Below, piece after piece: positions 35,753 to 44,632 of a stretch of DNA of 53,101 nt. Positions within the stretch are counted from its first letter, which is position 1, and every line of letters begins with the position of its first letter. Made by a program: the position numbers and the translations under genes. The notes below the pieces were generated by a model, which was not told the DNA's origin, ran no database searches, and saw only the letters and a list, made by a program, of their open reading frames with translations. Origin of the DNA: Nocardia brasiliensis NBRC 14402 (GTDB taxonomy: Bacteria; Actinomycetota; Actinomycetes; Mycobacteriales; Mycobacteriaceae); contig NZ_BAFT02000095.1 of assembly GCF_000308475.2 (NCBI RefSeq), positions 1 through 53,101 of the forward strand. Reading direction: 5' to 3'.

Positions 35753-37193
35753 GTGCGGGCTTCGGCGGGAGCCAGGCGGGGGTGGCGAGGGCCATGGGCA
35801 GGAGGGTGGCGCCCAGGAGGGCGACGGTCACCGGGAGGGAGCACACGGTGGTGGCCAGGGCGGCGAAGGCGAAGACCGCGAGGGCGACGACCTCACCGAG
35901 CAGGCCGGAGACCGAGGTGACGGTGGCGCGGGCCGGTCCCTCGATGGCGTCCTGGAGCCGGGCCGCGGCGACGATACTCGCGTTGTACACGATGCCGTAG
36001 GACACCCCGATTGCGGTGAAACCAAGGCAGGCAAGCAGATACCCGACGCCCGGGTGGTGCTCGGCCAAGCCGGTGATCAAGGCACCGCCGACGAACAAGC
36101 ACCCACCGGCACCGACGGCGCAGGCCATGGTGCGCGCCGACATCCCTTCGGTGCGCCCGGCCAGCAGCGAGCCGACCAACGAGCCGACGACCGTGAGACC
36201 CACCAGCAACGGCACCACCGCCGTGGTGACGCCGACCGCCTCGGCCAGCAACGCGAAATACTCGTCGAACGCCGTCACGCCGAACAGCAGCGCCCCGAGG
36301 AACACGCCGTTGCGCACCGCTCGCACCCGAACAGCCTCCCCCACACCGGTTTTCAACATCGCCAGGTAGCGCGCGAACGGGCTCGTGGCGTGGTCCACCA
36401 GCGCGCCGGCCTCGTTCGACGCCGCGCGGTGATCGTGCACCGCCGACGACGCTTCGCTCGGCCCGGCGGCGTAGGGCTTCGCCGTGTCGATCCAGCCGCG
36501 ATCGTCGGCCGACGCGCGATCGGCCGCGTTCGAATTGACGTCCACCTGGCACGAAACCTCCTCGCCCGCCTCGTCTTCCAGTTCCTCGATGGCCGCGGCG
36601 GAGACGGATTTCGGGGCACTGGGGAGAGCAAAGGCGAGCAGGGTGTGCAAGGCGGCGAAAACTACGCTGGACCACCCGATCAGGGCATAGCCGCCCCAGA
36701 GGTAGAGCGGAGTGGCGGCGACGATGCCGATGACGATGGCGGTTTCGGACGCGGCACGGGTGTAGCCGAGCAGGCGCGGATAGGTCGACGGCGCGCCGCG
36801 CGCGACCAGGTCGTCGTACAGCAACGCTTCGAAGGTGCCGGACGCCAAAGCGCCTGCCGCGCCCCACAGTACGAATCCCGAGGCGAAGCCGAAGTAGGTC
36901 GGGACCAGGGTCCAGAGGGCGAAGCCGGCGGTCAGCAGGACACCGCTGAGGACGAGCAGCGCCCGGCGCGAGACGGTATCGGCCCACGCGCCGGAGGGCA
37001 CCTCGAGCAGGAACGCGGTGACCGACCAGATCGCGAACAGTGACGAGATCTGCCCCGTGCTCAACCCGTGCTCGGCGAACAGCAGGGCGTACACCGCATA
37101 GAACGGAATCAGCTCACCGATGCCCTTGAAGAGCACCACGCGAACCGCGAGGGAACGAACTGTTCCGGCGCTACCCGTCAGCCGGGCCAGCAC
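35742..37193 (-). CDS. MFS transporter with long central loop
   Basis: 483 residues, GTG start at 37193, about twelve membrane helices. The loop 2-3 motif is seen as GAWADTVSRRALLV. The central cytoplasmic loop is unusually long, about 70 acidic, Ser/Ala-rich residues (from EELEDEAGEEVS to VDHATSPFARYL), compared with about 30 in most MFS proteins. The second half contains GRTEGMSARTMACAVGAGG. Drug or metabolite efflux is plausible; the substrate is unknown. The gene converges on the TetR gene and overlaps its end. Confidence 0.88.
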   Translation of the reverse strand: MLARLTGSAGTVRSLAVRVVLFKGIGELIPFYAVYALLFAEHGLSTGQISSLFAIWSVTAFLLEVPSGAWADTVSRRALLVLSGVLLTAGFALWTLVPTYFGFASGFVLWGAAGALASGTFEALLYDDLVARGAPSTYPRLLGYTRAASETAIVIGIVAATPLYLWGGYALIGWSSVVFAALHTLLAFALPSAPKSVSAAAIEELEDEAGEEVSCQVDVNSNAADRASADDRGWIDTAKPYAAGPSEASSAVHDHRAASNEAGALVDHATSPFARYLAMLKTGVGEAVRVRAVRNGVFLGALLFGVTAFDEYFALLAEAVGVTTAVVPLLVGLTVVGSLVGSLLAGRTEGMSARTMACAVGAGGCLFVGGALITGLAEHHPGVGYLLACLGFTAIGVSYGIVYNASIVAAARLQDAIEGPARATVTSVSGLLGEVVALAVFAFAALATTVCSLPVTVALLGATLLPMALATPAWLPPKPALTE

Positions 37194-37383
37194 CGTCCGG
37201 ACAGATCAACAGCCGTAAACGAGCAAACGCATGCCCCCCAGCATGCGCATCCGCTCAACCCAGGTCAACCGGATTATCCACACTCCGACGCGACGTAGAC
37301 CCACCTGCTACGGACCTGGGCGTCCGCCGGGACCTGGAGTCGGTTCAGCCGGGGCCGATCTGCCGCGGCAACCCGACCGCGGC

Positions 37384-39291
37384 TCAACCGAGGGGCAACC
37401 AGCCATTGGCGGCGTGCATGGAATCCCCGTTGCCGAGTTCGCGATCATGCGTGCCGGGACCGACCCGCCCCTGGTTCTCGTTGAGGTCGCTGATCAGTTC
37501 GGCGACCGGATGCGAGTCGCTGTAGTGGTAGCCCTGGGCGAGCGCGAAGCCGAGTTCGGTGAGCACCGCGGCCTGGTACTCGGTTTCCACGCCTTCGGCG
37601 ATGACCTGCAGATCGAGCGCACTGCTCAGCGCGGCGATCACGCCGAGCAGCGGCGGCGCAGGCGAATCGGAGCGGATCGCGGCGACGAAGGACTGGTCGA
37701 CCTTGAGGATGTCGCTGGGCAGCGTGGCGAGCCGGCTGAGCGAGGAGTATCCGGTGCCGAAATCGTCGATGGCGATGCGCACGCCCCGCTCGCGCAGCGT
37801 GTGCAGGTTCGCGATGGCGGTCTGCGATTCGGCGGCGAGTTCGCTCTCGGTCACCTCGAGCACGAGCTGATGGGCGGGCCAGCCGGTAGCACCGAGGATG
37901 CCGGCGACCCGGTCGGCGTAGCCGGCTTCGGCCAGTTCGAGCCCGCTCACGTTGACGTTCAGTGTGAGGTCGAGTTGCGCGAAGGTGTCCTGCAACCGGG
38001 CGGCGTCGGCGCAGGCGCGGCGCAACACCAGCTCGTCCAGGTCGGAGATGAGGTCGTATTCCTCGGCGACGCGGATCAGTCCCTCGGTGGTGACGTCGGG
38101 TTGCGCGCTCGACGACCAGCGCAGCAACGCCTCGACGCCGACCGCTTTGCCGCCGCCCTCGGTGAGGCTGACGATCGGCTGGTAGTGCACGTCGAGGGCG
38201 CCGCGGTCGATCGCCTCGCGCAGTTCCACCGCGAGCGGCAGTTGCCGCGACGATTCGAGCACCGTCCGGTTGCGGCCCGCCTGCTTGGCCCGGTACAGAC
38301 CGACATCCGCGCGACTGACCAGCAGCGAGCCGGATTCGCCCGGCTGCCAGGAGGTCACGCCCGCCGAGCACCCGGTGGTCACCGCGGCGCGCAGCTGCTC
38401 GGTGAGCAGGATGGCCGCCTGCTCGGTGGTGTTCGGCAACAGCAGCGCGAACGCGTCGCCGCCGTAGCGGGCCAGACGCTGTTCCGGCGCAAGCAGTTTC
38501 GACCAGGTGTCGGCGACGCGCTGGAGCACGGCGTCGCCCGCGCGGTGGCCGAGATGGTCGTTGATCTTCTGGAAACGGTCCAGGTCGACGAGCACGAGGG
38601 CCAGTCCCTGACCGGTGCGTGAAGCCTGCTCGATCGCGGAGTTGAGCGCCCGATCGAAACCGCGGCGGTTCAAAAGCCCGGTGAGCACGTCGATATCGGC
38701 TTCCGACGCCATCCGGGTGAGGATCCCGACGACGATGCCGACACCGAGCGTCACGCCCGCCGGGATGAGCCCGGACCACCACGGCAAACCCGGCTCGACG
38801 GGGCGCGCCGGCAGCACCCATAGACACAGGACCAGCGCGAAGGCGATGTGCGAGGCGGCATACGACCACGCGAAGAACAGCGCGGCGTCGCAGGCGATGA
38901 AGACGTAGAACGCGGCGAGACTGATGGCGCCGACGGTGTTCGGGAATGCGTAGACCGCAATCGTCACCAGCACGGTCGCGATCGCGACGTACATGTGGTG
39001 GATCGAGTGCGGCAGCCGCGGGCCCCAGGCGAGCAGGGTGAGCCCGAGCGTCAGCGCGATCGCCGCAGCCGTGCCCACCAACGGCCGATTACCCTCGTCG
39101 CCCGGGGCGATCGCAGTAATCAGCAGACCCAGCACACCGCCCATGACGTAGAACGCCCCGGTGGTCCGAGCCATGACCATAGCTGTCGCCAGCGCCGATG
39201 CCGCCCGCACCCGGGTTCGGGTATCGCCGCGCGCCCCGATTCCTCGCACGGGGAACAGCCTAGACACAACGAATCCCGACGGTTGCCACAT
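37384..39291 (-). CDS. Membrane-bound GGDEF-EAL protein with degenerate GGDEF
   Basis: 635 residues. About six membrane helices occupy residues 40-205 (MASE-like sensor). The GGDEF domain (LTGLLNRRGFDRALN; LVDLDRFQKINDHLGHRAGD) has GGDAF near residue 277 in place of GGDEF. The EAL domain is complete by its key residues: VGVEALLRW (near 385), LNVNVS, LEVTES, IDDFGTGYSSL, KVDQSFV and IAEGVETE. Thus it should cleave c-di-GMP, while cyclase activity is doubtful. The ATG at 39291 lacks a strong ribosome site; a GTG at about residue 9 is an alternative. Confidence 0.92.
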   Translation of the reverse strand: MWQPSGFVVSRLFPVRGIGARGDTRTRVRAASALATAMVMARTTGAFYVMGGVLGLLITAIAPGDEGNRPLVGTAAAIALTLGLTLLAWGPRLPHSIHHMYVAIATVLVTIAVYAFPNTVGAISLAAFYVFIACDAALFFAWSYAASHIAFALVLCLWVLPARPVEPGLPWWSGLIPAGVTLGVGIVVGILTRMASEADIDVLTGLLNRRGFDRALNSAIEQASRTGQGLALVLVDLDRFQKINDHLGHRAGDAVLQRVADTWSKLLAPEQRLARYGGDAFALLLPNTTEQAAILLTEQLRAAVTTGCSAGVTSWQPGESGSLLVSRADVGLYRAKQAGRNRTVLESSRQLPLAVELREAIDRGALDVHYQPIVSLTEGGGKAVGVEALLRWSSSAQPDVTTEGLIRVAEEYDLISDLDELVLRRACADAARLQDTFAQLDLTLNVNVSGLELAEAGYADRVAGILGATGWPAHQLVLEVTESELAAESQTAIANLHTLRERGVRIAIDDFGTGYSSLSRLATLPSDILKVDQSFVAAIRSDSPAPPLLGVIAALSSALDLQVIAEGVETEYQAAVLTELGFALAQGYHYSDSHPVAELISDLNENQGRVGPGTHDRELGNGDSMHAANGWLPLG

Positions 39292-39292
39292 C

Positions 39293-39330
39293 CCGTGAAT
39301 CCGGCATGGCGAACAGGTAGCTATTCACGG
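39293..39330. promoter_or_regulatory. Inverted repeat upstream of the GGDEF-EAL gene
   Basis: CCGTGAAT (39293-39300) and ATTCACGG (39323-39330) are perfect 8-base arms with a 22-base spacer, just upstream of the c-di-GMP enzyme start. It may be an operator or an RNA hairpin around the start. Confidence 0.35.
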
Positions 39331-39421
39331 AGACGAAACATATTCGGACCGTGCGCGGGGTTCCACAGCGGACCCGGCCGGTCCGGTCAAACCCGGTGTG
39401 CGCAGCGAACGTTGGGCGTCG

Positions 39422-40684
39422 TCACCGCGGCGGGGTGAGCACCTCGGTGCCGACGAACGGGACCAGCGCGGCGGGCACCCGCACCGAACCGTCGGCCTGC
39501 TGATGGTTCTCCAGGATCGCCACGATCCAGCGTGTCGTCGCCAGCGTGCCGTTCAAAGTGGCTGCGATCTGCGGCTTTCCGTTCTCGTCGCGGTAGCGCA
39601 CGGCGAGGCGACGGGCCTGGAAGGTGGTGCAGTTCGAGGTCGAGGTGAGTTCCCGGTAGGTCTGCTGGGTCGGCACCCAGGCCTCACAGTCGAACTTGCG
39701 CGCGGCCGAGCTGCCGAGATCGCCTGCGGCGACGTCGATGACCCGGTAGGGCACCTCGACAGCGGCGAGCATGTCCTGCTCCCAGGCGAGCAACCGCTTG
39801 TGCTCGGCGTCGGCCTGCTCGGGCGTGGTGAAGACGAACATCTCGATCTTGTCGAACTGATGCACCCGGATGATGCCGCGGGTGTCCTTGCCGTAGCTAC
39901 CCGCCTCCCGCCGGAAACAGGTCGACCAACCCGCGTACCGCTTCGGCCCGCCGCTCAGATCGAGGATCTCGTCCGAGTGGTAACCGGCCAGCGGCACCTC
40001 CGAGGTGCCGACCAGGTACAGGTCGTCCTCTTCGAGGTGATAGACCTCGGCCGAGTGCTGACCGAGGAACCCGGTACCCGCCATGATCTCGGGCCGCACC
40101 AGCACCGGCGGGATCATCATGGTGAAGCCGTTGGCGACCGCACGCTGGGCCGCCAGCTGCAACAGACCGAGCTGGAGCAGCGCGCCGTAACCGGTCATGA
40201 AGTAGAACCGCGCGCCCGACACCTTCGCGCCACGTTCCATGTCGAACAGCCCGAGCGAATCGCCGAGCTCCACATGGTCCTTCGGCTCGAAGTCGAATTC
40301 CCGTGGCGTGCCGATGGTTTCCAGGACGACGTAGTCGTCCTCGCCGCCGGCCGGCGCGCCCTCCTGCACGACGTTCGAGATCGCCCGCTGGGCGGCGTCC
40401 AGGTCGGCGTCGGCCGCGTGCTGCGCGACCTCGGCGTCCTTGACCTTCTGCGACATCTCCTGCGCCTGCGCGAGCAGGGCGGGCCGTTCCTCTTTACTCG
40501 CCTTGCCGATCACCTTGCCCATCGCCTTGTGCTCGGCACGCAGGTTGTCGGCGGTGGCGACGGCGGCACGGCGCGCCGCGTCGGCCTCGAGCAGGGCATC
40601 GACGAGGGCGGGGTCTTCGCCGCGGGCGCGCTGCGAGGCACGGACCGCGTCGGGGTTGTCCCGCAGGAATCGGAGGTCGATCAT
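39422..40684 (-). CDS. serS: Seryl-tRNA synthetase
   Basis: 420 residues from ATG 40684, the family's MIDLRFLR start. The N-terminal coiled-coil arm (about 25-105) binds the long variable arm of tRNA-Ser. Class II motifs follow: motif 2 in CFRREAGSYGKDTRGIIRVHQF-like blocks and motif 3 in GTLATTRWIVAILENHQ. It charges tRNA-Ser and the precursor of selenocysteinyl-tRNA. A second ATG two codons earlier is possible. It is divergent from an aldehyde dehydrogenase and corresponds to Rv3834c in the conserved order. Confidence 0.97.
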   Translation of the reverse strand: MIDLRFLRDNPDAVRASQRARGEDPALVDALLEADAARRAAVATADNLRAEHKAMGKVIGKASKEERPALLAQAQEMSQKVKDAEVAQHAADADLDAAQRAISNVVQEGAPAGGEDDYVVLETIGTPREFDFEPKDHVELGDSLGLFDMERGAKVSGARFYFMTGYGALLQLGLLQLAAQRAVANGFTMMIPPVLVRPEIMAGTGFLGQHSAEVYHLEEDDLYLVGTSEVPLAGYHSDEILDLSGGPKRYAGWSTCFRREAGSYGKDTRGIIRVHQFDKIEMFVFTTPEQADAEHKRLLAWEQDMLAAVEVPYRVIDVAAGDLGSSAARKFDCEAWVPTQQTYRELTSTSNCTTFQARRLAVRYRDENGKPQIAATLNGTLATTRWIVAILENHQQADGSVRVPAALVPFVGTEVLTPPR

Positions 40685-40776
40685 GGGCATTGAGCCTAAT
40701 GGTCTGGGGATTGTTGTTTCACGCCGATATCCCAGGATGTAAACCACCGGCCGAATCGCCCGGGCATAGTTGCCGG

Positions 40777-42477
40777 ATGGGCACAACTTTCGACGAAGCC
40801 GCGATCGATGAGGCGTTGACCGAGCTGACCGCGGGCGAGAAGGCCTGGGCCCAGACCTCGCTGCGCAGGCGCCGCGAACTGCTCGACGACATCAACACCA
40901 GAACCGGCCGCTTCGCCGACGACTGGGTGCGCGCCGCACGGACCATCAAGGGCTTGGCCGAGGATTCGCCGCTGGTCGGCGAGGAGTGGATGTCCGGCCC
41001 GCTCACCCTGTTGCAGGCCACCGCCGCCCTGTCCGCGACGCTGGCCGCGCTGGCAGAAGGGCGTAGCCCGCTCGACGGCGTCGCGGTGCGGACCGCGCCC
41101 GGCGATCGCGTCGCGGTGCCGATCCTGCCGCACAGCGCCTACGACCGGTTGCTGCTCAACGGCTTCGAGGGCGAGGTGTGGCTGCGTCCCGGCGTCGACG
41201 CCGACACCGCGCGCCGGCGCGCAGGACTCGCCCAGCTCGACCCGAGCGCGACCGCGGGCATCGGGGTGGTGCTCGGGGCGGGCAACATCACCTCGATTCC
41301 GCCGCTGGACACGCTGTACGAGCTGTACGCGCACAACCGCGTCGTCCTACTGAAGCTGAACCCGATCACCGACCCGCTGTTCACGGTGTTCGAGATGATC
41401 TTCGCGCCGCTGTGCGAGCTGGGGGTGCTGCGCATCGTCACCGGCGGCGCGGAGACCGGCCGCTACCTGGTGCACCACGGCGACGTCGCGCACGTGCACA
41501 TGACCGGCAGCGCGCACACGCACGACGCGATCGTGTGGGGGCCGGGGCCGGAGGGACTGGAACGGAAGAAGGACCGCAGGCCGCTGCTGGACAAGCCGAT
41601 CACCAGCGAACTCGGCGGAGTGTCGCCGACCATCGTGGTGCCCGGCGACTGGTCCGACGCGGACCTGCGCTACCAGGCCGAGCACGTGGCCACCCAGCGG
41701 CTGCACAACGGCGGCTACAACTGCGTCGCCGCACAGGCGCTGGTGCTGAGCAAGGACTGGCACCTCAAGGACAAGTTCCTGGCCGAACTGCGCACGGCGC
41801 TCGCGCAGGCGCCACAACGCACCCCGTACTACCCCGGCAGCGACACCCGGGTGGCTGACGCGCTGGCCGCCTACCCCGCGGCCGCGCAGGTCGAGGGCGG
41901 GCGGGTGCTGGTCGAACAGGTACCGCTCACCGACACCCCGCTGCTGCGCACGGAATACTTCTCGCCGGTGCTCGGCGTAGTCGAACTGCCCTACGCGGGC
42001 ACCGAATTCCTCTCGCGCGCGGTCGAATTCGCGAACACCGAACTCACCGGCACGCTCGGCGCCAACGTGCTCGCGCACCCCGCGACGATCCGCAACCTCG
42101 GGGCGGGTTTCGAGCGCGCGCTCGAGCAATTGCGCTACGGCGCGATCGCGGTGAACGCGTGGACCGGGCTCGCGTTCCTGGCGCCGCGCGCCTCGTGGGG
42201 CGCCTTCCCCGGGCACACGCTCGACGACGTGCAGAGCGGGATCGGCGTGGTGCACAACGCGTTCCTGCTCGACGACGTGGAACGCACGATAGTGCGCGGT
42301 CCGTTCCGCCCCGCGCCGCGCTCGGTGCTGCACGGCGAACCGGCGCTCTCGCCGAAGCCGCCGTGGTTCGTCGGCAACACGACCGCGGCGGCGACCGGGC
42401 GCAAGCTCACCGAGTTCTACGCCACCGGCAACCCGGCCCGGATCCCCGGCATCTTCTGGTCCGCGCTGCGCGGGTGA
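40777..42477 (+). CDS. Aldehyde dehydrogenase family protein, long form
   Basis: 566 residues from ATG 40777. The catalytic Cys316 is in NGGYNCVAAQ and the general base Glu278 in TSELGG. Nucleotide-binding features include VVLLKLNPI and the glycine-rich GAGNITS. The family usually has about 480-500 residues; here the N-terminus and the C-terminus (from LLDDVERTIVRGPFRP on) are longer, and the GxTxxG region reads HMTGSAHTHDA. Substrate unknown. It starts divergently from serS. Confidence 0.88.
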   Translation: MGTTFDEAAIDEALTELTAGEKAWAQTSLRRRRELLDDINTRTGRFADDWVRAARTIKGLAEDSPLVGEEWMSGPLTLLQATAALSATLAALAEGRSPLDGVAVRTAPGDRVAVPILPHSAYDRLLLNGFEGEVWLRPGVDADTARRRAGLAQLDPSATAGIGVVLGAGNITSIPPLDTLYELYAHNRVVLLKLNPITDPLFTVFEMIFAPLCELGVLRIVTGGAETGRYLVHHGDVAHVHMTGSAHTHDAIVWGPGPEGLERKKDRRPLLDKPITSELGGVSPTIVVPGDWSDADLRYQAEHVATQRLHNGGYNCVAAQALVLSKDWHLKDKFLAELRTALAQAPQRTPYYPGSDTRVADALAAYPAAAQVEGGRVLVEQVPLTDTPLLRTEYFSPVLGVVELPYAGTEFLSRAVEFANTELTGTLGANVLAHPATIRNLGAGFERALEQLRYGAIAVNAWTGLAFLAPRASWGAFPGHTLDDVQSGIGVVHNAFLLDDVERTIVRGPFRPAPRSVLHGEPALSPKPPWFVGNTTAAATGRKLTEFYATGNPARIPGIFWSALRG

Positions 42478-42611
42478 GCGCGTGCGCTGCGGGGCCGAGC
42501 CGGTCCGTGCAGCACGGCGGAGGTGGTCCGTGCACCGGGGGTTCAGCGCGGAAAGGTCTGATCGGACCAGGTCGTGGCACCGCAGGCCGGAGACTGCCAT
42601 GATGGATCGCG

Positions 42612-43748
42612 ATGTCCCCTTCCGATCATGTGCCCCAGTCCGACCCGTCGAGTCGGTTTCCCGCGCGCGGTAAGCCGTCCCGCACCGCCGGGGTGCGGCG
42701 CGTGTTCGACTCGGTGCGTGGCGTGTTCACCGGTGAGACCGCGCTGCCCGCGCCCACCCTGCGTTGGGGTCTGCTGCTGGTCGCCGCGGGCGCGGTCGTC
42801 GCGGCGCTCGTCACGCTGTTCGTCACCGGCTTCGACAACAAGGGGCTCGAGGCGCACACGCCGGGCTCGCCGGCCGAGCCGGTGGTCGACAAGGAGTTCG
42901 GCACCGCGGTCAAGGGTGATTGCCTGAGCTGGTCCAAGCCGGACCACTCCGATCTGGTCAAGGTGCGCTGCGACGCGAAGCACATGTTCGAGGTCGCGGC
43001 CGATGTGGACATGAGCAAGTACCCGGGCAAGGAATTCGCGCCCGGCGCCCGCTTCCCCGACTCGCTGCGGCTCACCGAACTGAAGGAAGAGCACTGCGTG
43101 CCCGCGGTGCAGGACTACCTGGGCGGGCGGTTCGATCCGCGCGGGCGCTACATCGTCGGGCTGATGTACCCGAGCCCGGACGGCTGGCAGCACGGGGACC
43201 GCACGCTGCGCTGCGGCTTGCAGTACGCGGCGAGCGCGGGCACCCCCGCCTCGACCGGCAGCGCCACCCAGCACGATCAGTCGAAGGTCTACGGGCCCGG
43301 CGTCTGCCTGGGCATCAACCAGAGCCTGCCCACCGATCCGGTGGACTGCTCGCAGGTGCACGCGGTCGAGGTGGTCTCCACCATCGACCTCGGCCAGCGC
43401 TTCCAGGGCGGTCCGCCCGCCAAGGAGGAGCAGGACCGGTTCGTCGAGGACGAGTGCGCGCGCACGTCCTCGGACTATCTCGGCGGGCCCGACGTGATCC
43501 GCAACAAGACCCTCACGCTGTTCTTCGACTACCTGGACGCCCGCAGCTGGCTGGCCGGCAGCCGCAAGCTGGACTGCATGGTCGGCAAGGGGGCCGACCG
43601 GGAAGGGTTCGCGCCGATCACCGGCTCGGCCAAGGGCGACATCCTGATCAACGGCCAGGCGCCGGAACCGCCGCCGAACACCGGCCGGTCCACGCCGACG
43701 CCGCTGCCCGGCGCCGCGCCGCTGCCGCCGCAACCCCAGCCGAGGTAG
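42612..43748 (+). CDS. Septum-formation-domain membrane protein (Rv3835 type)
   Basis: 378 residues. One membrane helix (GLLLVAAGAVVAALVTLFV, about 52-72) separates a basic cytosolic tail from an extracytoplasmic region. That region has two similar Cys-containing modules of the septum-formation type: DCLSWSKPDHSDLVKVRCDAKHMFEV and VCLGINQSLPTDPVDCSQVHAVEVV, each followed by further Cys (EEHC, LRCG; DECA, LDCM). The C-terminus is Pro-rich. It lies 9 bases before a zincin gene, the same pairing as Rv3835-Rv3836. A role in division or wall assembly is inferred. Confidence 0.87.
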   Translation: MSPSDHVPQSDPSSRFPARGKPSRTAGVRRVFDSVRGVFTGETALPAPTLRWGLLLVAAGAVVAALVTLFVTGFDNKGLEAHTPGSPAEPVVDKEFGTAVKGDCLSWSKPDHSDLVKVRCDAKHMFEVAADVDMSKYPGKEFAPGARFPDSLRLTELKEEHCVPAVQDYLGGRFDPRGRYIVGLMYPSPDGWQHGDRTLRCGLQYAASAGTPASTGSATQHDQSKVYGPGVCLGINQSLPTDPVDCSQVHAVEVVSTIDLGQRFQGGPPAKEEQDRFVEDECARTSSDYLGGPDVIRNKTLTLFFDYLDARSWLAGSRKLDCMVGKGADREGFAPITGSAKGDILINGQAPEPPPNTGRSTPTPLPGAAPLPPQPQPR

Positions 43749-43757
43749 TCCACGACG

Positions 43758-44108
43758 ATGTCGGTCTCCATGTCCGAGGACCGGTTCGAGGAATTGGTCG
43801 GCGACGCGCTCGACCGGATCCCGCCGGAGCTGGCCCGCGCCATCGATAATGTGGTTGTGCTGATCGAACCTCGCAATTCGGAGGATCCACATCTGCTCGG
43901 TTTGTATCAAGGCATCGCGCTGACCGAACGAGACAGCCATTACGGCGGCTCGTTGCCCGACACGGTGACCATCTATCGCGACTCCATCCTGGCGATCTGT
44001 GCGGATGAGAACGAGGTGGTCGAGGAGGTGGCGATCACGGTGATCCATGAGATAGCGCACTATTTCGGCATTGACGAAGACCGCCTGCATGAGCTGGGAT
44101 GGGGCTAG
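43758..44108 (+). CDS. Zincin-like metallopeptidase family protein (Rv3836 type)
   Basis: 116 residues. The zinc motif HEIAH (His97, Glu98, His101) and Asp106 in YFGIDEDRLHELGWG are the signature of this small family (PF06262). The fold is a minimal zincin, usually a cytosolic protein of unknown substrate. ATG 43758; the ATG at 43773 would give MSEDRFEE and is equally plausible. It forms an operon with the upstream septum-formation protein. Confidence 0.9.
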   Translation: MSVSMSEDRFEELVGDALDRIPPELARAIDNVVVLIEPRNSEDPHLLGLYQGIALTERDSHYGGSLPDTVTIYRDSILAICADENEVVEEVAITVIHEIAHYFGIDEDRLHELGWG

Positions 44109-44113
44109 TCTTT

Positions 44114-44147
44114 ACCCCAGCTGTATGAGTGCGGTTGCAGTTGGGGT
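44114..44147. promoter_or_regulatory. Hairpin between zincin and PE genes
   Basis: ACCCCAGCTG (44114-44123) pairs with CAGTTGGGGT (44138-44147) with one wobble pair. It may end the zincin transcript or control the PE-PPE-EspG cassette, whose leader it begins. Confidence 0.5.
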
Positions 44148-44267
44148 GAGCAGGGAAGAAACTTTAGGGGATTCGATGGAACCGATTGCCTGGCTGTCGC
44201 GTCCTATCACTCGAAGGGGGAATTCTCGTGGTTCCGCCCCATAGCCGCCACTAGAAGGAGTCGAGTC

Positions 44268-44588
44268 ATGGTTGGCCACGTACTAGTCGCACCCGAAGTC
44301 GTCCTCGCCGCCGCCGCCGAGCTGGACCTGCTCGCCGACCGGCTGGCCGCCGCCGCCGCGCTCACCGCGCCCGCGACGCATGTCATCCCCTCCGGTATGG
44401 ACGAGGTCTCACTGCACGCCGCGAACCACCTCAACAAGGGCGCCGCGACGCACGACCAGGCCGTCGCCCAGGGCATCCTCGAGCTGCACCACGCGGCCGC
44501 GACGCTGCGTTCCCAGCTCGTCACGCATATCGGTGAGGACGTCGTCCGGGCCGGCACGATCGGTGCCGTCAGCTCCACCATCGCCTAA
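44268..44588 (+). CDS. PE-family type VII secretion substrate
   Basis: 106 residues from ATG 44268 with AAGGAG upstream. The PE pattern is visible: VLVAPEVVLAAAAELDLLADRL, PSGMDEVS and the second helix ending in LRSQLVTHIGEDV. PE proteins pair with PPE proteins as helical dimers exported by ESX systems. Unlike typical PE proteins it contains no Tyr, Phe or Trp at all, so the YxxxD/E secretion signal is missing. It is followed by PPE and EspG genes, which confirms the family. Confidence 0.85.
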   Translation: MVGHVLVAPEVVLAAAAELDLLADRLAAAAALTAPATHVIPSGMDEVSLHAANHLNKGAATHDQAVAQGILELHHAAATLRSQLVTHIGEDVVRAGTIGAVSSTIA

Positions 44589-44632
44589 GCCTGCGGGCAC
44601 AGCACAGAAGAACAAAGCAAGGGGAGAAACGC

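Noticed and set aside
44125..44244. 39-codon ORF in the leader of the PE gene (MSAVAVGVSREETLGDSMEP...)
   Set aside because: It begins inside the hairpin loop, has no ribosome site, and its composition is not distinctive. A leader peptide is possible but unsupported.
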